Both the position numbers and the translations under genes were made by a program. Source: Hofstenia miamia (taxonomy: Eukaryota; Xenacoelomorpha; Acoela; Hofsteniidae). Taken from it: a stretch of DNA of 56,482 bases. Positions 45,481-55,495 of this stretch are shown piece after piece. The notes under the pieces are model-generated. The model was given only the letters and a program-made list of their open reading frames with translations, made no database searches and was not told the DNA's origin. Positions within the stretch are counted from its first letter, which is position 1, and each line of letters opens with the position of its first letter. The stretch is taken from the NCBI GenBank assembly GCA_900660155.1, contig CABFPE010000205.1, positions 1,050,864-1,107,345 of the forward strand. Reading direction: 5' to 3'.

Positions 45481-46085
45481 GACTTGACTATAATCGACCA
45501 AATAAATGACTTCACATGTATTGTTATTAAATGTAAGTATAGGAAACTGCTATCAATTAATTTACTAAGCCAATAATTTTACGGTAATGGCTACCTTAAT
45601 ATTATCTAAAAGCAGTTAGTGTCAATGCCTGGTTGCTTTACTTAAACAAACCAACAAACACTTTACAAAATTGAGTTTAAGTCAGTTACAACTTGACATG
45701 AGTGCACGCACTGAGCTAAAGTAGGGTACACATAATTAGTCCTCGTTGAGCTGAGATGGTGCAGTGGATTCAGTCAATCATTCATGAATGAGAGGAACTG
45801 TGATGTGGAGATCAGCTTCAGGCAGTAGCCCACAGATGATTCAAAGAGGAAACGTCACTCGGCTTCGTCACCTAAATAGTGATGATTAGTACTCAATTAA
45901 CCTAGCTAGTTAAGTAAGGAGGAAAGGCTTGGCGATTCATTAATGTAGTAACTCCTCACCCGCAATTTACTGAGTAGTGATTACTAGCAATAATACACGG
46001 TGCAAATAGGCCAGGTGGAGGATGTTACATTAGCTAATTTTTTCTTGGAAAAATGTATTCGGCCACTTCAAACCAAATAAGAGAA
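45481..46085. other. Non-coding stretch with a SINE-like segment
   Basis: At 45749-45900 a tRNA-like head is visible: TGGTGCAGTGG fits the Pol III box A, followed about 50 bases later by a weak box B-like patch (gagatcagcttcagg) and a GC-richer body. I take it as a tRNA-derived SINE remnant. No gene is seen in the rest. Part of this stretch could be the unresolved end of the 3' LTR. Confidence 0.35.
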
Positions 46086-46137
46086 TCTGTAAAAAAATTT
46101 CATTATTTGAACTTTTTTCAGTTTATTTATATTGAAA

Positions 46138-47080
46138 ATGTCTAACAACAGCCTTTTTTGCCATATATGATGCCTGGTTATGAGCTGATTATCTCCATGC
46201 ATTTGGAAGGGATGATGAGTCAACATAATATAGCCCGACTTATAGAGTGACCTCAAAATACTGTCAGGGATATCATCAGAAGTTTCACTTCTGAAAACAT
46301 CATTGCCTCCAGGCCAAAGTCTGGAAGACATCCAAAACCTCCCAATCAGCTCTTATGTGTCTTTCAAAGCAAAATCCCAGGAAGTCTTCAGAGGAATTTT
46401 GCAAGGAATGTGCGGATGGTCATCTTGTGACAACAAGCACTGTGCAAAGCATCCTGAAGAAGTATGCTATTGGGACCTTTGTGGCACCCAGAAAGTCCTT
46501 CTTAACCTCAAAGCAAAGACTACGCTGGGTGAGGTGGTCCAATTTAATGAGAGACAATTCATCTGAACATTAGTCTAATGTTATATTTTCAGATAAGTCA
46601 AGATTTGAGCTATGATCATCACAAGGAATGTTGATAAAGAGATTAACTGGGCAGAAGTTCAGATTCTTGCCTCAACTTACTCAGGGGACTATGAATTATG
46701 GTGGAAAGTCTGTAATGGTATGGGGTGCAATATGGAAGTGTGGCTTTTGCAAGATTGTTCACATCACTGGTACTCTCCTAAGCTCTTAATATACTCGGAT
46801 TCTAGAAAAGGAACTCTTGCCGTTCCTTACAAGTGATCAATATATCAGCAGGATGGTGCTCCACATCATACCTCAAAAGAAATGAAAAATTTCCTCCACA
46901 ATAATGGGGTTGCTATCATTGCTGACTGGCCTGGCCAATCTCCAGACCTTAAAATTATCAAAAATATGTTGCAAGAGGTCAAATCTTGTTTGGACAGAAT
47001 ACTCTTCACAATGAAGACAAGCTGTGGAGCACAATAAAGAAAAAAGTTTATGCAATTACAGTATTATGGCCAAATTAAGA
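46138..47080 (+). pseudogene. Tc1-like transposase remnant
   Basis: All domains of a Tc1-family DD34E transposase can be followed through shifting frames. The paired HTH region has SQHNIARLIE and NTVRDIIRSF, then RPKSGRHPKPPN (GRPR-like hook), STVQSILKKYAIGTF and LTSKQRLRWVRW. The catalytic core starts at SDKSRFEL (first D), then a VMVWGAI block (about 46715-46735), a QQDGAPHHTSKEMKNFL block (second D, about 46850-46900) and WPGQSPDLKIIKN (46930-46970), where the expected glutamate of the PDLNPIEN motif is lysine. At least five frameshifts or stops. I did not find matching terminal inverted repeats. It lies between the LTR element and Polinton copy 2. Confidence 0.8.
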
Positions 47081-47271
47081 ACACACAACTTTGATTCTGA
47101 TTGGTCGAGAGCTGTCACATGACAGGGTGTCTGATTGGTGGAGCATAAGGACATGGATAATGGCGGAGTGATTTTAGTGACTCACATACTTGACGTTATT
47201 ACTGCTAATGGATTTTAGTGACGTCATATGCTTGACAAGTTTAATAATTTTCCATAAAAAATTCCAGCATA
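47081..47271. other. Flank of Polinton copy 2 with palindromes
   Basis: CTGTCACATGACAG (6-base arms, 47112-47125) and a perfect TGACGTCA (47219-47226) occur here. Two drifting units built on gattttagtgac...cttgac (47170 and 47211) form a short direct repeat. Function is unknown; TGACGTCA is the cAMP-response-element consensus but chance or repeat origin is equally possible. Confidence 0.35.
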
Positions 47272-48553
47272 ATTACTGACTCATTCTTGTGACATTTACA
47301 GGCTGAATCATTTTTTGCAATGAATCATGTACATGTTGAGGCCAAAACGTGGTTTTATGCATAACAGCACACTTTCATTTCCTAAAAATTATACATGTGA
47401 TGTTATTAATATAATTTATACATACACATGCACTTCAATATACAATATTATTATATAATAGTTTCTTCTCTCTGCATTTCTTTTTGGTTTATATGGATTT
47501 TTCATGGGATGCACACATTTACTGACTGTTACATCTTTTGTTGACTTTGCACTTGATTTTTCAGGTTGTACACATTTGTAGACTGTTACACCTTTTCTCG
47601 ATTTACACATCTTTTTCAGCTATATTTGGTTTATGACTTTTGCACAGCTGTATACATTTACATGGCTTTTCTGCTTTCCACCAATTTGCCAACTTTGCAC
47701 GTTTTTCAGCTTATTTGGTTTTATGACTTTGAATGGCTGCATACATTTACATGGGTTTTCTGCTTTGTAGCTTTAATGTGTGAATATGATGACACATTCA
47801 TTATTCATAGTTGATGATTTTTCCATCAATAGATATGATTTCCAATTGTTTCACCATTCTAAACGTACAATTGTTTGTAAATAATGTATTATTCACACGC
47901 AAAAAAAACTGATGTATGATATTTAAATGTTAGAAAAATACAAGTAAAATTTTACATAATGAAAATAATGTCTATAATAAATTTGCATTGCTAGTTAAAA
48001 ATAAGAAATTAAACAACATAGTTCAATTCAGTCATTTGCAGCAATTAAACAAAAGTGATTAAAACAATTTGAGTTCTAATAATAATTCAACATTTATAAT
48101 TTAGTTGATTGTTAAAAACTATTACATATAAATATTTCTCAGACAGTCAATTGCAAGTTAAAGAAATTAAACAGAAATCAATAATGCATAACACCATTTA
48201 TACCAAAAAATGTCAATGATGTAAAGAGCTAATACATCAAAGAAAATAGCTAGATAAACCATTAATGCATAAAATTGTTCATACCAAAAATGTGGATGCT
48301 GGGAAATGAAATATTACATCAATGTGTATAATCAAATAAAACAATACCATATAAAAAATTGTTTAAATCAAAACATGTATGATGGAAATAGAGATAATAC
48401 AAAAAATGTATATAAACACATAAAACAATACCATATATAAAAAATTGTTTAAAAGAATATAACATACCTGGTTTTTCTTTGTTGAGATTTATTTGTTAGT
48501 CAAGTTTGCTCTGATGTTTAACTAGCTTCAAAAGCATCAAGTTGATTAGTCAT
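47272..48553. repeat. Left terminal inverted repeat of Polinton copy 2
   Basis: Bases 47569-48553 are the reverse complement of 55496-56482 with only scattered differences; translation of an 82-codon chance frame in both arms differs at three positions. Inside are small tandem units (aaacaataccatat...aaaaaattgttta, at about 48337 and 48422). The outer limit is set from similarity to copy 1 at 28431. The apparent 82-codon frame (47566-47814) is repeat translation and not a gene. Confidence 0.85.
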
Positions 48554-49520
48554 CATATTCCCTACTCCAAAACCCATTATTGTATTCAATCTCTGGCGTG
48601 TTAAGATAATTAGCCAACTATGCAATGTATGTTAGGTTGACATGGCATTTCTCAAAGGAGAATACACCTCTTTTGATTTCATGCTAAAAATTAACAGCTC
48701 CTCAATGCAATAAACACTGGTATGAAATAATCATATACAAAATTAAAATACTGTTATATTAATAATTACAAAGGTAATAAAAACCTTGAAAGTGAAATAA
48801 AAAACAAAAGTAGCGCATATGATAAATATAAATGTAGTATGTGTAATATATAACACCGAATGGATGGGAATTATGCGTGAATTCATTGTTGTATAAGAAA
48901 AACTATTAGCAACCCTCATGATTATTTATTTATAAATTTTGCTCAGAACATAGCATACACTGATTTATAATGACTTTTTACAAATTCAATTCTGAATTGT
49001 TTTAATTAAAAATTTTAACTGTTCTTAAGCAAATTTTATATGCAGTGTTTTTCAAAATAATAACCTCTAACTTGTTAGTTTGTAATTTTCTCAAAATTCT
49101 TATAAATCATGGGAGTAATGTACTGTGTACAGATATTTGCAAATTTAGAGGATAGTCTCCACATGGAATCAACTAATTTAACAAGTTGAATTGATATCTA
49201 TAGATGGGAATCAAATGTGGGTGATACCCCAGCTAGAAGAAGAATAAGAAATGATGAATCATGTGGATCCAGAAGAAAGATCTCACACTTCCTCAAGACT
49301 GAAGATTTGTTCAATTCTGTGAGTAAAAACTCTTCCACATTGATGTATGACTCAACTATTAATGGTGTGATAAAAATGTGTATAATATATAACAGTGTGA
49401 AGAAATGAAAATTATTTTGAAACTAGGTGTTTGGTTTTTTAGAAAATATATAAGTTAATGTAAACTTTTTACTATTCTCATTATAAAGAAGCCATGCCCA
49501 CGTTTAATGTTGTTTCTTAG
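48554..49520. other. Non-coding leader of Polinton copy 2 with an ATPase scrap
   Basis: AT-rich DNA between the left inverted repeat and the ATPase, homologous in part to 30540-30980 of copy 1. At 48861-48960 a 100-base piece repeats the ATPase segment found at 49941-50035 (gatgggaattatgcgtgaatt, then tttataaattttgctcag). The 63-codon frame at 49217-49408 has no recognisable content. It may contain the promoter of the rightward gene set. Confidence 0.5.
48861..48960 (+). pseudogene. Partial duplicate of the ATPase C-terminal region
   Basis: Shares about 80 percent identity by eye with 49941-50035 and carries stops. It lies 0.6 kb upstream of the main ATPase gene, so it is the scar of a past duplication or recombination between element copies. 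Confidence 0.6.
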
Positions 49521-50110
49521 TGAAACACTCAGACGTTTTTAATTTTCAGTGCTTCATCAAATTCGGGAAATTAATTGATAAAGATTATTTTGATAGATAT
49601 TCCAAAGCAATGGTTTTTAATTGACACAAAGTAATATTTATAACAAATTTAAAATGAAAATGAAGTGTGTGGAATTTTTCAAGGAATTTTCAGAAAGTTT
49701 ACTAAGTGAAAACTGTTCAAAACTTATTAATAATATTTGATGATATGGGTGAAACTTTGCTACAATCAGAGGTGTTTGCTAACCTCATTATAGCTGGAAG
49801 GCCTTTAAATTGTGGTATTGTATTAATCACCCATTCGGTTTTTTCAAAGGGACATTACTCAAGTCTAATCCAGAAAAATGCTTCTGGAATATTTTTGTTT
49901 AATTCAGTGTGTGATAGAGTGCAGATTCGAATTTTAGGAACTCAGATGGGAATTATGCGTGAATTGTTGGCTGCATATAAAAAGGCTGTTAGCAAACTAT
50001 ATGGCTATTTGTTTATAAATTTCGCTCAGGACATTCCAAATGAACTACATATTTCAACAAGCCTTGAAGTTAGACAACTGATTCAAGAATGCGTCATTAC
50101 AAATTCCTAA
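49521..50110 (+). pseudogene. Polinton packaging ATPase (A32/FtsK-HerA type), copy 2
   Basis: The N-terminal part (49521-49705) is out of frame and lacks the Walker A loop that copy 1 still shows: a deletion joins AAATTCGGGAAA directly to ttaattgataaag. From 49706 the frame is open for 134 codons: Walker B LLIIFDDMGET, then RPLNCGIVLITHSVFSKG (sensor-like strand), and GTQMGIMRELLAAYKKAV, ending at TAA 50110. In Polintons this enzyme packages DNA into capsids. The element-wide layout and similarity to viral A32-type ATPases support the call; the lost P-loop means this copy cannot hydrolyse ATP. Confidence 0.75.
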
Positions 50111-50133
50111 TGTGATGCTAGAAAGAGTCTAAG

Positions 50134-50397
50134 ATGCAGCTCCTAGGAGATGATCAAACATTAAATTTAGTACAAGGAATCGTTTTTAACATTCAGCAAG
50201 GAATTATCCTGTTTGGTGATGAAAAGACTACATTTCAAAAATACAGTCAGTACACAGAGACCAAATTATTAAAACATTCAAAGTCGAAAAATTACAATTC
50301 TAAGAATGTCAAATCGACTAGCATTTTTCAATTGTCTTTTACACATTATGATGAACTATATATAATATCTAAATGCATTAAAATCTCAAATCATTAA
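50134..50397 (+). CDS. Probable ATPase C-terminal extension or small ORF
   Basis: An open frame of 87 codons right after the ATPase stop, starting MQLLGDDQTLNLVQG. In copy 1 the matching stretch reads through from the ATPase tail without the stop (NGMLKKSKIQLLGDD), so here it was probably split off by a frameshift. It ends with an aromatic-rich tail (FTHYDELYIISKC). No known domain is recognised. Copy 1 has the 670-base GC-rich insertion in the middle of it. Confidence 0.5.
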   Translation: MQLLGDDQTLNLVQGIVFNIQQGIILFGDEKTTFQKYSQYTETKLLKHSKSKNYNSKNVKSTSIFQLSFTHYDELYIISKCIKISNH

Positions 50398-50404
50398 ATA
50401 AATG

Positions 50405-50873
50405 TTGCTTATTTCTCTGGAAAATTACAATAGATTAACATCAGATTGCTGTCAAGAACAATGTATTGACAGTGACAGTATACAGCTAAAATTGAGTAAT
50501 GGTCATTCTACACAACAAAAACAACAATAAACCCCCTTCATTCAAGATGATATATGAGTAAAATGCAATGCTGTTCAAACATCCACTCAACAACAACAAT
50601 GTCAACAAGATAACACAACTGGTGATGAATTAAAAAACTTTTTAAGCAGTTCAAATACAAGTGCTCTCTTACATGATGATATAATTTATACAAGTTTGTG
50701 CTCATTATCAATTACTGATTTCAAAAACGCATGCAAACACCAAACAAAAGACTGAACCAACATGTGTGTGCAATCTTTAAAGACATTGGTACAATCTCCG
50801 CCCATTTAGTTAAAAATAATCGTGTTTATGAGGCTATAAATAGAAAGAAACTTATGGTTTGGAATTAATTGTA
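50405..50873 (+). pseudogene. Decayed unknown ORF before the integrase, copy 2
   Basis: Homologous to the 136-codon frame at 32512-32922 but broken by stops (for example taa at 50527 and tga at 50555). It has the same Q/N/T-rich character and no domain assignment. Confidence 0.45.
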
Positions 50874-51829
50874 ATGGATAAACACTTGCACCAGTTGTAC
50901 ATGACATTAAAATCATCTGCTAGTTTTGGGGTGCTTATGAGTTGTATCACAAATCTAAATTGAAATTCCCAAAAATAACTCTGGAAAATGTACGAAATTT
51001 TCTTGCTACAAATGATACATACACTATACACAAGTCAGCTGTGAGATATTCCCATGTCAGCATGTTATTGCATTTGGCATTGATGAAATATGGACTATGG
51101 ATTTGGCAGTTGTTGAAAGTCTAGCATAGTACAATAGGGGGATAAAGTACTTGCTTGTTTGTATGATATTTTGTAAAAAAAATTTTGTGTACAGCCATTG
51201 TATAATAATACTGCTAGTCATGTGTTGTCTGCTTTTAAAAAATTTGATAACTGGCATAATGTGATTAAAGATTTAGTTGATAGAGGAACAGAATTTAAAG
51301 GAGTGTTTAACAATTTCTGCAATAGAAATAATATAACAATGTATAGCACAAATTCAAACATGAAAGCAGTGTGTGCGGAAAGAGTGATAAGGAGTTTGAA
51401 AGAAATTCTATTCAAGTATCTACACTTTAGTGGGTGTTATAAATATATAGATAAACTTCAACAAATTGTTGGTGTCTTAAATTCCAGAGTAAATCATACT
51501 ATAGGCATGTCTCCAAATTCTGTAAGAAAAAACATGTACCATACTTGGTTGGAAAACTAGTGACTATTAGTAATAAGCATTACTGACCAGTGTTGTTTCA
51601 CATTGGCGATCTGGTAAGAATTTCAAAATCTGATTACACATTTCAAAAAGACTATTCACCACAATTTCAAACTGAGGTTTTTAAAATAAACAAGGTGTTT
51701 CCCATGATCCCCATTACATATGAACTACAGTCAAATAGTGATGATTGTGGTGAAATAATTAGAGGAAAATTCTACCAGCAGGAATTGACTAGAGTAATTA
51801 GGAAGTGTGCATGGACAAGAATAGAATAG
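50874..51829 (+). pseudogene. Polinton integrase, copy 2
   Basis: Three readable blocks in different frames. The N-terminal part has TYTIHKSAVRY and, after a shift, the first catalytic D in IWTMDLAVVESLA (about 51087-51126). The frame 51198-51560 holds the second D (DLVDRGTEFKGVF) and the catalytic E (CAERVIRSLKEILF), ending NHTIGMSPNSVRKN. The frame 51590-51829 is the SH3-like C-terminal module (HIGDLVRISKSDYTF ... IRGKFYQQELTRV), a hallmark of Polinton integrases. At least three frameshifts separate them. The enzyme would catalyse insertion of element DNA with a 6-bp duplication. Catalytic residues themselves are intact, so decay is recent. Confidence 0.85.
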
Positions 51830-51954
51830 TATAAATAACCTATATTTGTAATTATCAAATCATTCAGTATGGAGTGATATTATAGTGAACAAGTGAGTAG
51901 TAGAAACCCTAAAGCAATAACTTGTCAAAAAGGATTGGAGTGATTACTACACTC

Positions 51955-52271
51955 AGGCAGATTGCTATACTGCTAGCATTGAAAATGATTCCAACCTTGA
52001 AAATGTACTAAGCAATATTGGTAATGAGATTTTGGATGAATCAATTTTGGGTTTAAACAACATAGTCTCTGGCAAAGATGTGAAAAAAGATTTAAAACAA
52101 AGAATTAGCAATGTAGCAAAAAACACAGTCATGAATCAATTTAATAAACGACGTCAGAATCATGAACAAACTGGTAATGGTTTCCCCAAGCCAGGGAGGA
52201 TAACAAAAACAATTAAAACAAAACACAGAATTAAACAATTTACCGTTTCCAGAGCAAAAAAAACAATGTAA
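51955..52271 (+). CDS. Small basic virion-type protein
   Basis: The open part runs from DYYTQADCYTA through NEILDESILGLNNIVSG and DVKKDLKQRISNVAKNTV to a strongly basic C-terminus (FNKRRQNHEQ, PGRITKTIKTKHRIKQ). The frame can be traced left to about 51940 before an in-frame stop; an ATG start is not evident and a frameshift probably removed a hydrophobic N-terminal stretch that is still readable in the neighbouring frame. Amphipathic-then-basic layout and position just before the major capsid gene match the small internal (core or membrane-active type) virion proteins of Polintons and adenovirus-like particles. Function is inferred from layout only. Confidence 0.5.
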
Positions 52272-52520
52272 ACCTGGTCCATGAATAGTGAAAAAGAAAC
52301 CTGTCATAAAGGAAACTGACATTTTTAAGAAATTGGTATAAATAGATGTACACATTGACAATTGATATTAGTTTGATATCTGTCTTGACCATGTTCACTC
52401 ATTCTTGCTTGGATATTTTTGAGTGCTAAAAGGTGTCAGTAAACTTTAGTGGGGGTAGTACATATAATATTTCCTAACTTTTGGTTTTAATGAACCACTC
52501 ATTGAATTTAATTTTGGGTA

Positions 52521-53638
52521 GAGCAAAATGAGTACATTGATTTGCAGAGTATACATCTTGATTTATTGGTGAAAATTGTACGCAAAAGCAATGGTGGGAA
52601 CCTAGTTTGGGATGACACAGACTATACAAAACAAGATAAAGTTTGTTTAACAAATGATGTCTTACATTCATTGCTTAGTGATTATAGTTTATATGCAAAT
52701 GGTGTCTTATTACACATGGGTGATGTGGTATGGCCACATACAGTTATGATTACTAATGAACTATCAAAAAGTGCAGCCAACAAGACTTCAATACTAACGT
52801 CAAGTGGGTATTATTATGAGAAACACCCTGATAAACTGAAAAAAGAAGGTGATGAAAAAGATGGTCAATATAGATGTAGAGTGCTAACCAGGGAAAGCCA
52901 GGTGGCAAGCTTCTATGGCCCTCTTGCAATTGATTTTTTCCAATCTGAAAAATTACTAGTACCAGGTTTTGATATTTGGCTAAAGTTTTTAGATCAAAAG
53001 ACGATTTTTCCTTAATAGCAGATGTAAATGCAGATTCCAAACGCATTAAAGGTGCCTTCCTAACTCTAAAAAAGCTCATATTCACAGAAAGTGTGCATTT
53101 GGCAATTGAAAAAATGCTATTGACAACTCCTGCTACATGCCACTTTACAAAAATTCTTACACATACATTTATAATTCCAGATGGTCAGAACACACTTACT
53201 AGAGAAAATGTTTTTTCCAATGAACCCATTAGAAGAATGGCCTTGGCAATTGTTCCAAATCACCAGTTTACAGGCACAATGTTTACAAACCCGTTTTCAT
53301 ATAAATTTAGAGGACTCCATCAAGTTACTATAAACCATGGAGGATCAAATATTGCATTCACCCCCCATGTTAGTTGGAGATGGCCACTATGCACAGGTAT
53401 ATTATCAATTAATAAAAGTCTGGGGATAAATAATGATGGTGGTGGAATACCCTACACACAGTATAACAAGCATGCAATTATGGTTTTTGATCTGACTAGC
53501 ATTGTAGAGGTTTTGTATTCTGAATTGAGCCATGCAAATATACATTTAACACTGGATTTTAAAAAGACACTAACAAAATCAATGGAAGTTATAGTTTTGG
53601 GGGAAACCAATTCCAAAATCTATATTGATAAACAATGA
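52521..53638 (+). pseudogene. Major capsid protein, double jelly roll
   Basis: Two frames joined by one shift. The first (52521-52985) has EYIDLQSIHLDLLVKIV, LHSLLSDYSLYANGVLL, ITNELSKSAANKTSIL and ESQVASFYGPLAIDFF: the first jelly roll and the FYGPL strand typical of Polinton hexons. The second (52985-53638) has RSKDDFSLIAD, PIRRMALAIVPNHQFTGTMF, NPFSYKFRGLHQVTINHGG, a GGG-containing loop and a final strand set ending at TGA 53638. Total about 370 codons, shorter than the 500-plus usual for the family. The shift lies in a run of five Ts near 52986. The protein forms trimeric capsomers of an icosahedral shell. The start codon is not visible: the frame opens after a stop at 52509. Confidence 0.85.
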
Positions 53639-53712
53639 AAGGTTATAAAAGGATAATATCTGTATTTTGTAAATCATTGTATTGCAGAAAGAAACTTGAC
53701 GAAATTTGAGCA

Positions 53713-54062
53713 GTGGAAGGACATATTCACTCTACCAAAGACATGCATTTAAAGTTTGCGCATGTTACAAACTATCTATTACAGAAACATGGTATACACA
53801 ATGTCAGTGTTGAAAAAGTTTTGAAAATGAACCCCCATGGAGGATTGATTGGAATTGATAATTCGTGGCTACACTCACTTTTGAAATGGTCAAAACTGTT
53901 CAGAATACATTTACCACAATTTACCACAATAGCTATGGAATTGGCAATGGATATCTTATATTGTACAGATTTTTGTGTAATTTACCAATTTTAGACCATC
54001 TACCGTGTTTATTGTTTTGGCTCTATGGTAAATTTAGACATTACAATTATTTAAATATCTAA
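53713..54062 (+). pseudogene. Short frames ahead of the protease, partly hydrophobic
   Basis: Two overlapping frames of 93 and 65 codons. The first contains FAHVTNYLLQKHGIHNVSVE; the second ends with a hydrophobic LCNLPILDHLPCLLFWLYGK that could span a membrane. The second part is also conserved in copy 1 (35350-35480). This may be one small protein with a shift, or the N-terminal region of the protease gene. Not recognised. Confidence 0.35.
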
Positions 54063-54074
54063 TGGATGCTGACA

Positions 54075-54525
54075 AGATTGGACTCATTTCCTTACAAATT
54101 CCCTCATTCTGCTTTTGAGTTTATGGTGTACATGCCTCATATGATATTCAACCAAATTTGGTTAAAGGCTCAATTTTAATTGCAAATGCAAGTCTGTGCA
54201 ATCACCCTGGTACACATTGGTTGTTGATTATATGAGATGACAATGGTGACTTAATGTTCAAAGATTCTCTTGCATGTCCCCTAAAACATCATCCCAACAT
54301 TGAATGCTATTGTCACAACACCTATCCAGGAATTCACGTTTATGAGGGTGATAGAAAAACATGATTTCAAGGAACATCTCTGATATGTGGTGCTCACTGT
54401 ATATTTCGTGCATTTTTATTTTTTAATAAAATACCAGAGTTGCTTGTGTTTACCAATTTACCATTTATTAATGATTTTCATGTGATAATGGTCTTAATAA
54501 AATTATCTAGAACTTATATTTGATA
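54075..54525 (+). pseudogene. Adenain-like cysteine protease
   Basis: Reading through three stops in one frame gives VYGVHASYDI (substrate-groove strand), then SLCNHPGTHWLLI with the catalytic histidine in GTHW (about 54205-54222), DNGDLMFKDSLA (acidic residue of the triad) and LICGAHCIFRAFLFF with the catalytic cysteine in the CGAHC box (about 54378-54410). This is the signature of the adenovirus-type (C5/Ulp1-like) maturation protease encoded by Polintons, which processes virion proteins. Stops at about 54115, 54230 and 54362 (all TGA) disable it. It ends near 54525 with TAA-type stops. Absent from copy 1 because of truncation. Confidence 0.75.
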
Positions 54526-54619
54526 AAAATGCGTGTACAATTTTATAAAATATGTAGACATTACATTGCAAGTTCACTTGATTCATAACAAACTCATTGA
54601 CGGGTGGTATACATAATGG

Positions 54620-55330
54620 TTATTGTAACATTATTATCTGAAAAATGTTGGAAGCCTGGTGTATGTCATCCTGATGGATTGAATGAATTTACAAAATATT
54701 TGGACAAACTGATATATAATGCCTGTGAGGTTGGTTAATTGAGTTTGATACCTGTCAAAATTTCTTAATCTTAAACACCAAACATGGACTTTAAAGGATA
54801 AAGATGGAAACATAACCTGGTTTGAAATTTATTCAGGGCATATGCATAGCCTTCATGAACTCTATGAATATATAAATTACAAGCTAGACCCCTATGGCAT
54901 TTCATTAAAATTTAGAATGTTCCACAGTTTATTAATGGTGAAGAATGATTCACAATATGAAATAGACGTGGCCCAATCTGGAAATCTACTAGGTTTTTAC
55001 AGAAAGATATATCAAAAAGTGGTAACAACTGCCAATTATGATTGTGATATTTTTGTTGGAAATCATATTGTAATGATACACACAGACATTGTAAAACCTC
55101 AACATGTTGGTAGTACTTGCTTGCTCATTTTAGGTAAATGTCCCCTATTGCTAACACATAAAGAAAAAATTAATACCATCCCCCTCATACACCATGAAAA
55201 ACAAAATCTGGTATATAAACCATTTTCAAAATCATACATTGACAGAATAACAATGAAATTTTGTACCGAGCAAAGCTATCCATTGAGATTCACTGGTACA
55301 GGGCGATTGTATATCACACTTGATATTTGA
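54620..55330 (+). pseudogene. Penton-like minor capsid protein, single jelly roll
   Basis: The 162-codon frame 54842-55330 contains SLHELYEYINYKL, LSP-like region replaced by QYEIDVAQSGNLLGF, and the strongly diagnostic IHTDIVKPQHVGSTCLLIL followed by HEKQNLVYKPFSKSYIDRI and a final TGTGRLYITLDI strand, as in Polinton minor capsid (penton) proteins, where it closes the five-fold vertices. The N-terminal third upstream of 54842 can be followed in broken frames from about 54620 (HPDGLNEFTKYLDKLI). The normal length would be about 240 residues or more. It is the last gene before the right inverted repeat. Confidence 0.75.
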
Positions 55331-55495
55331 ACAAATTTGGGAAAAATTTAAAAAAGCTAGTGGCATTGTCAATTGGAAATTTATCATAACACTTTTGCAT
55401 TGATGTAATTTATGAATAGTGCATTATAAATTGATTGTAAGATGAATGATATGGCCTTGTGTTAAAAGACTTTTAATGTTAAAAGATCAATTCGT

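Noticed and set aside
47566..47814. 82-codon ORF, present again on minus at 56234-56482
   Set aside because: It lies wholly inside the inverted repeats, so its conservation reflects repeat identity and not coding.
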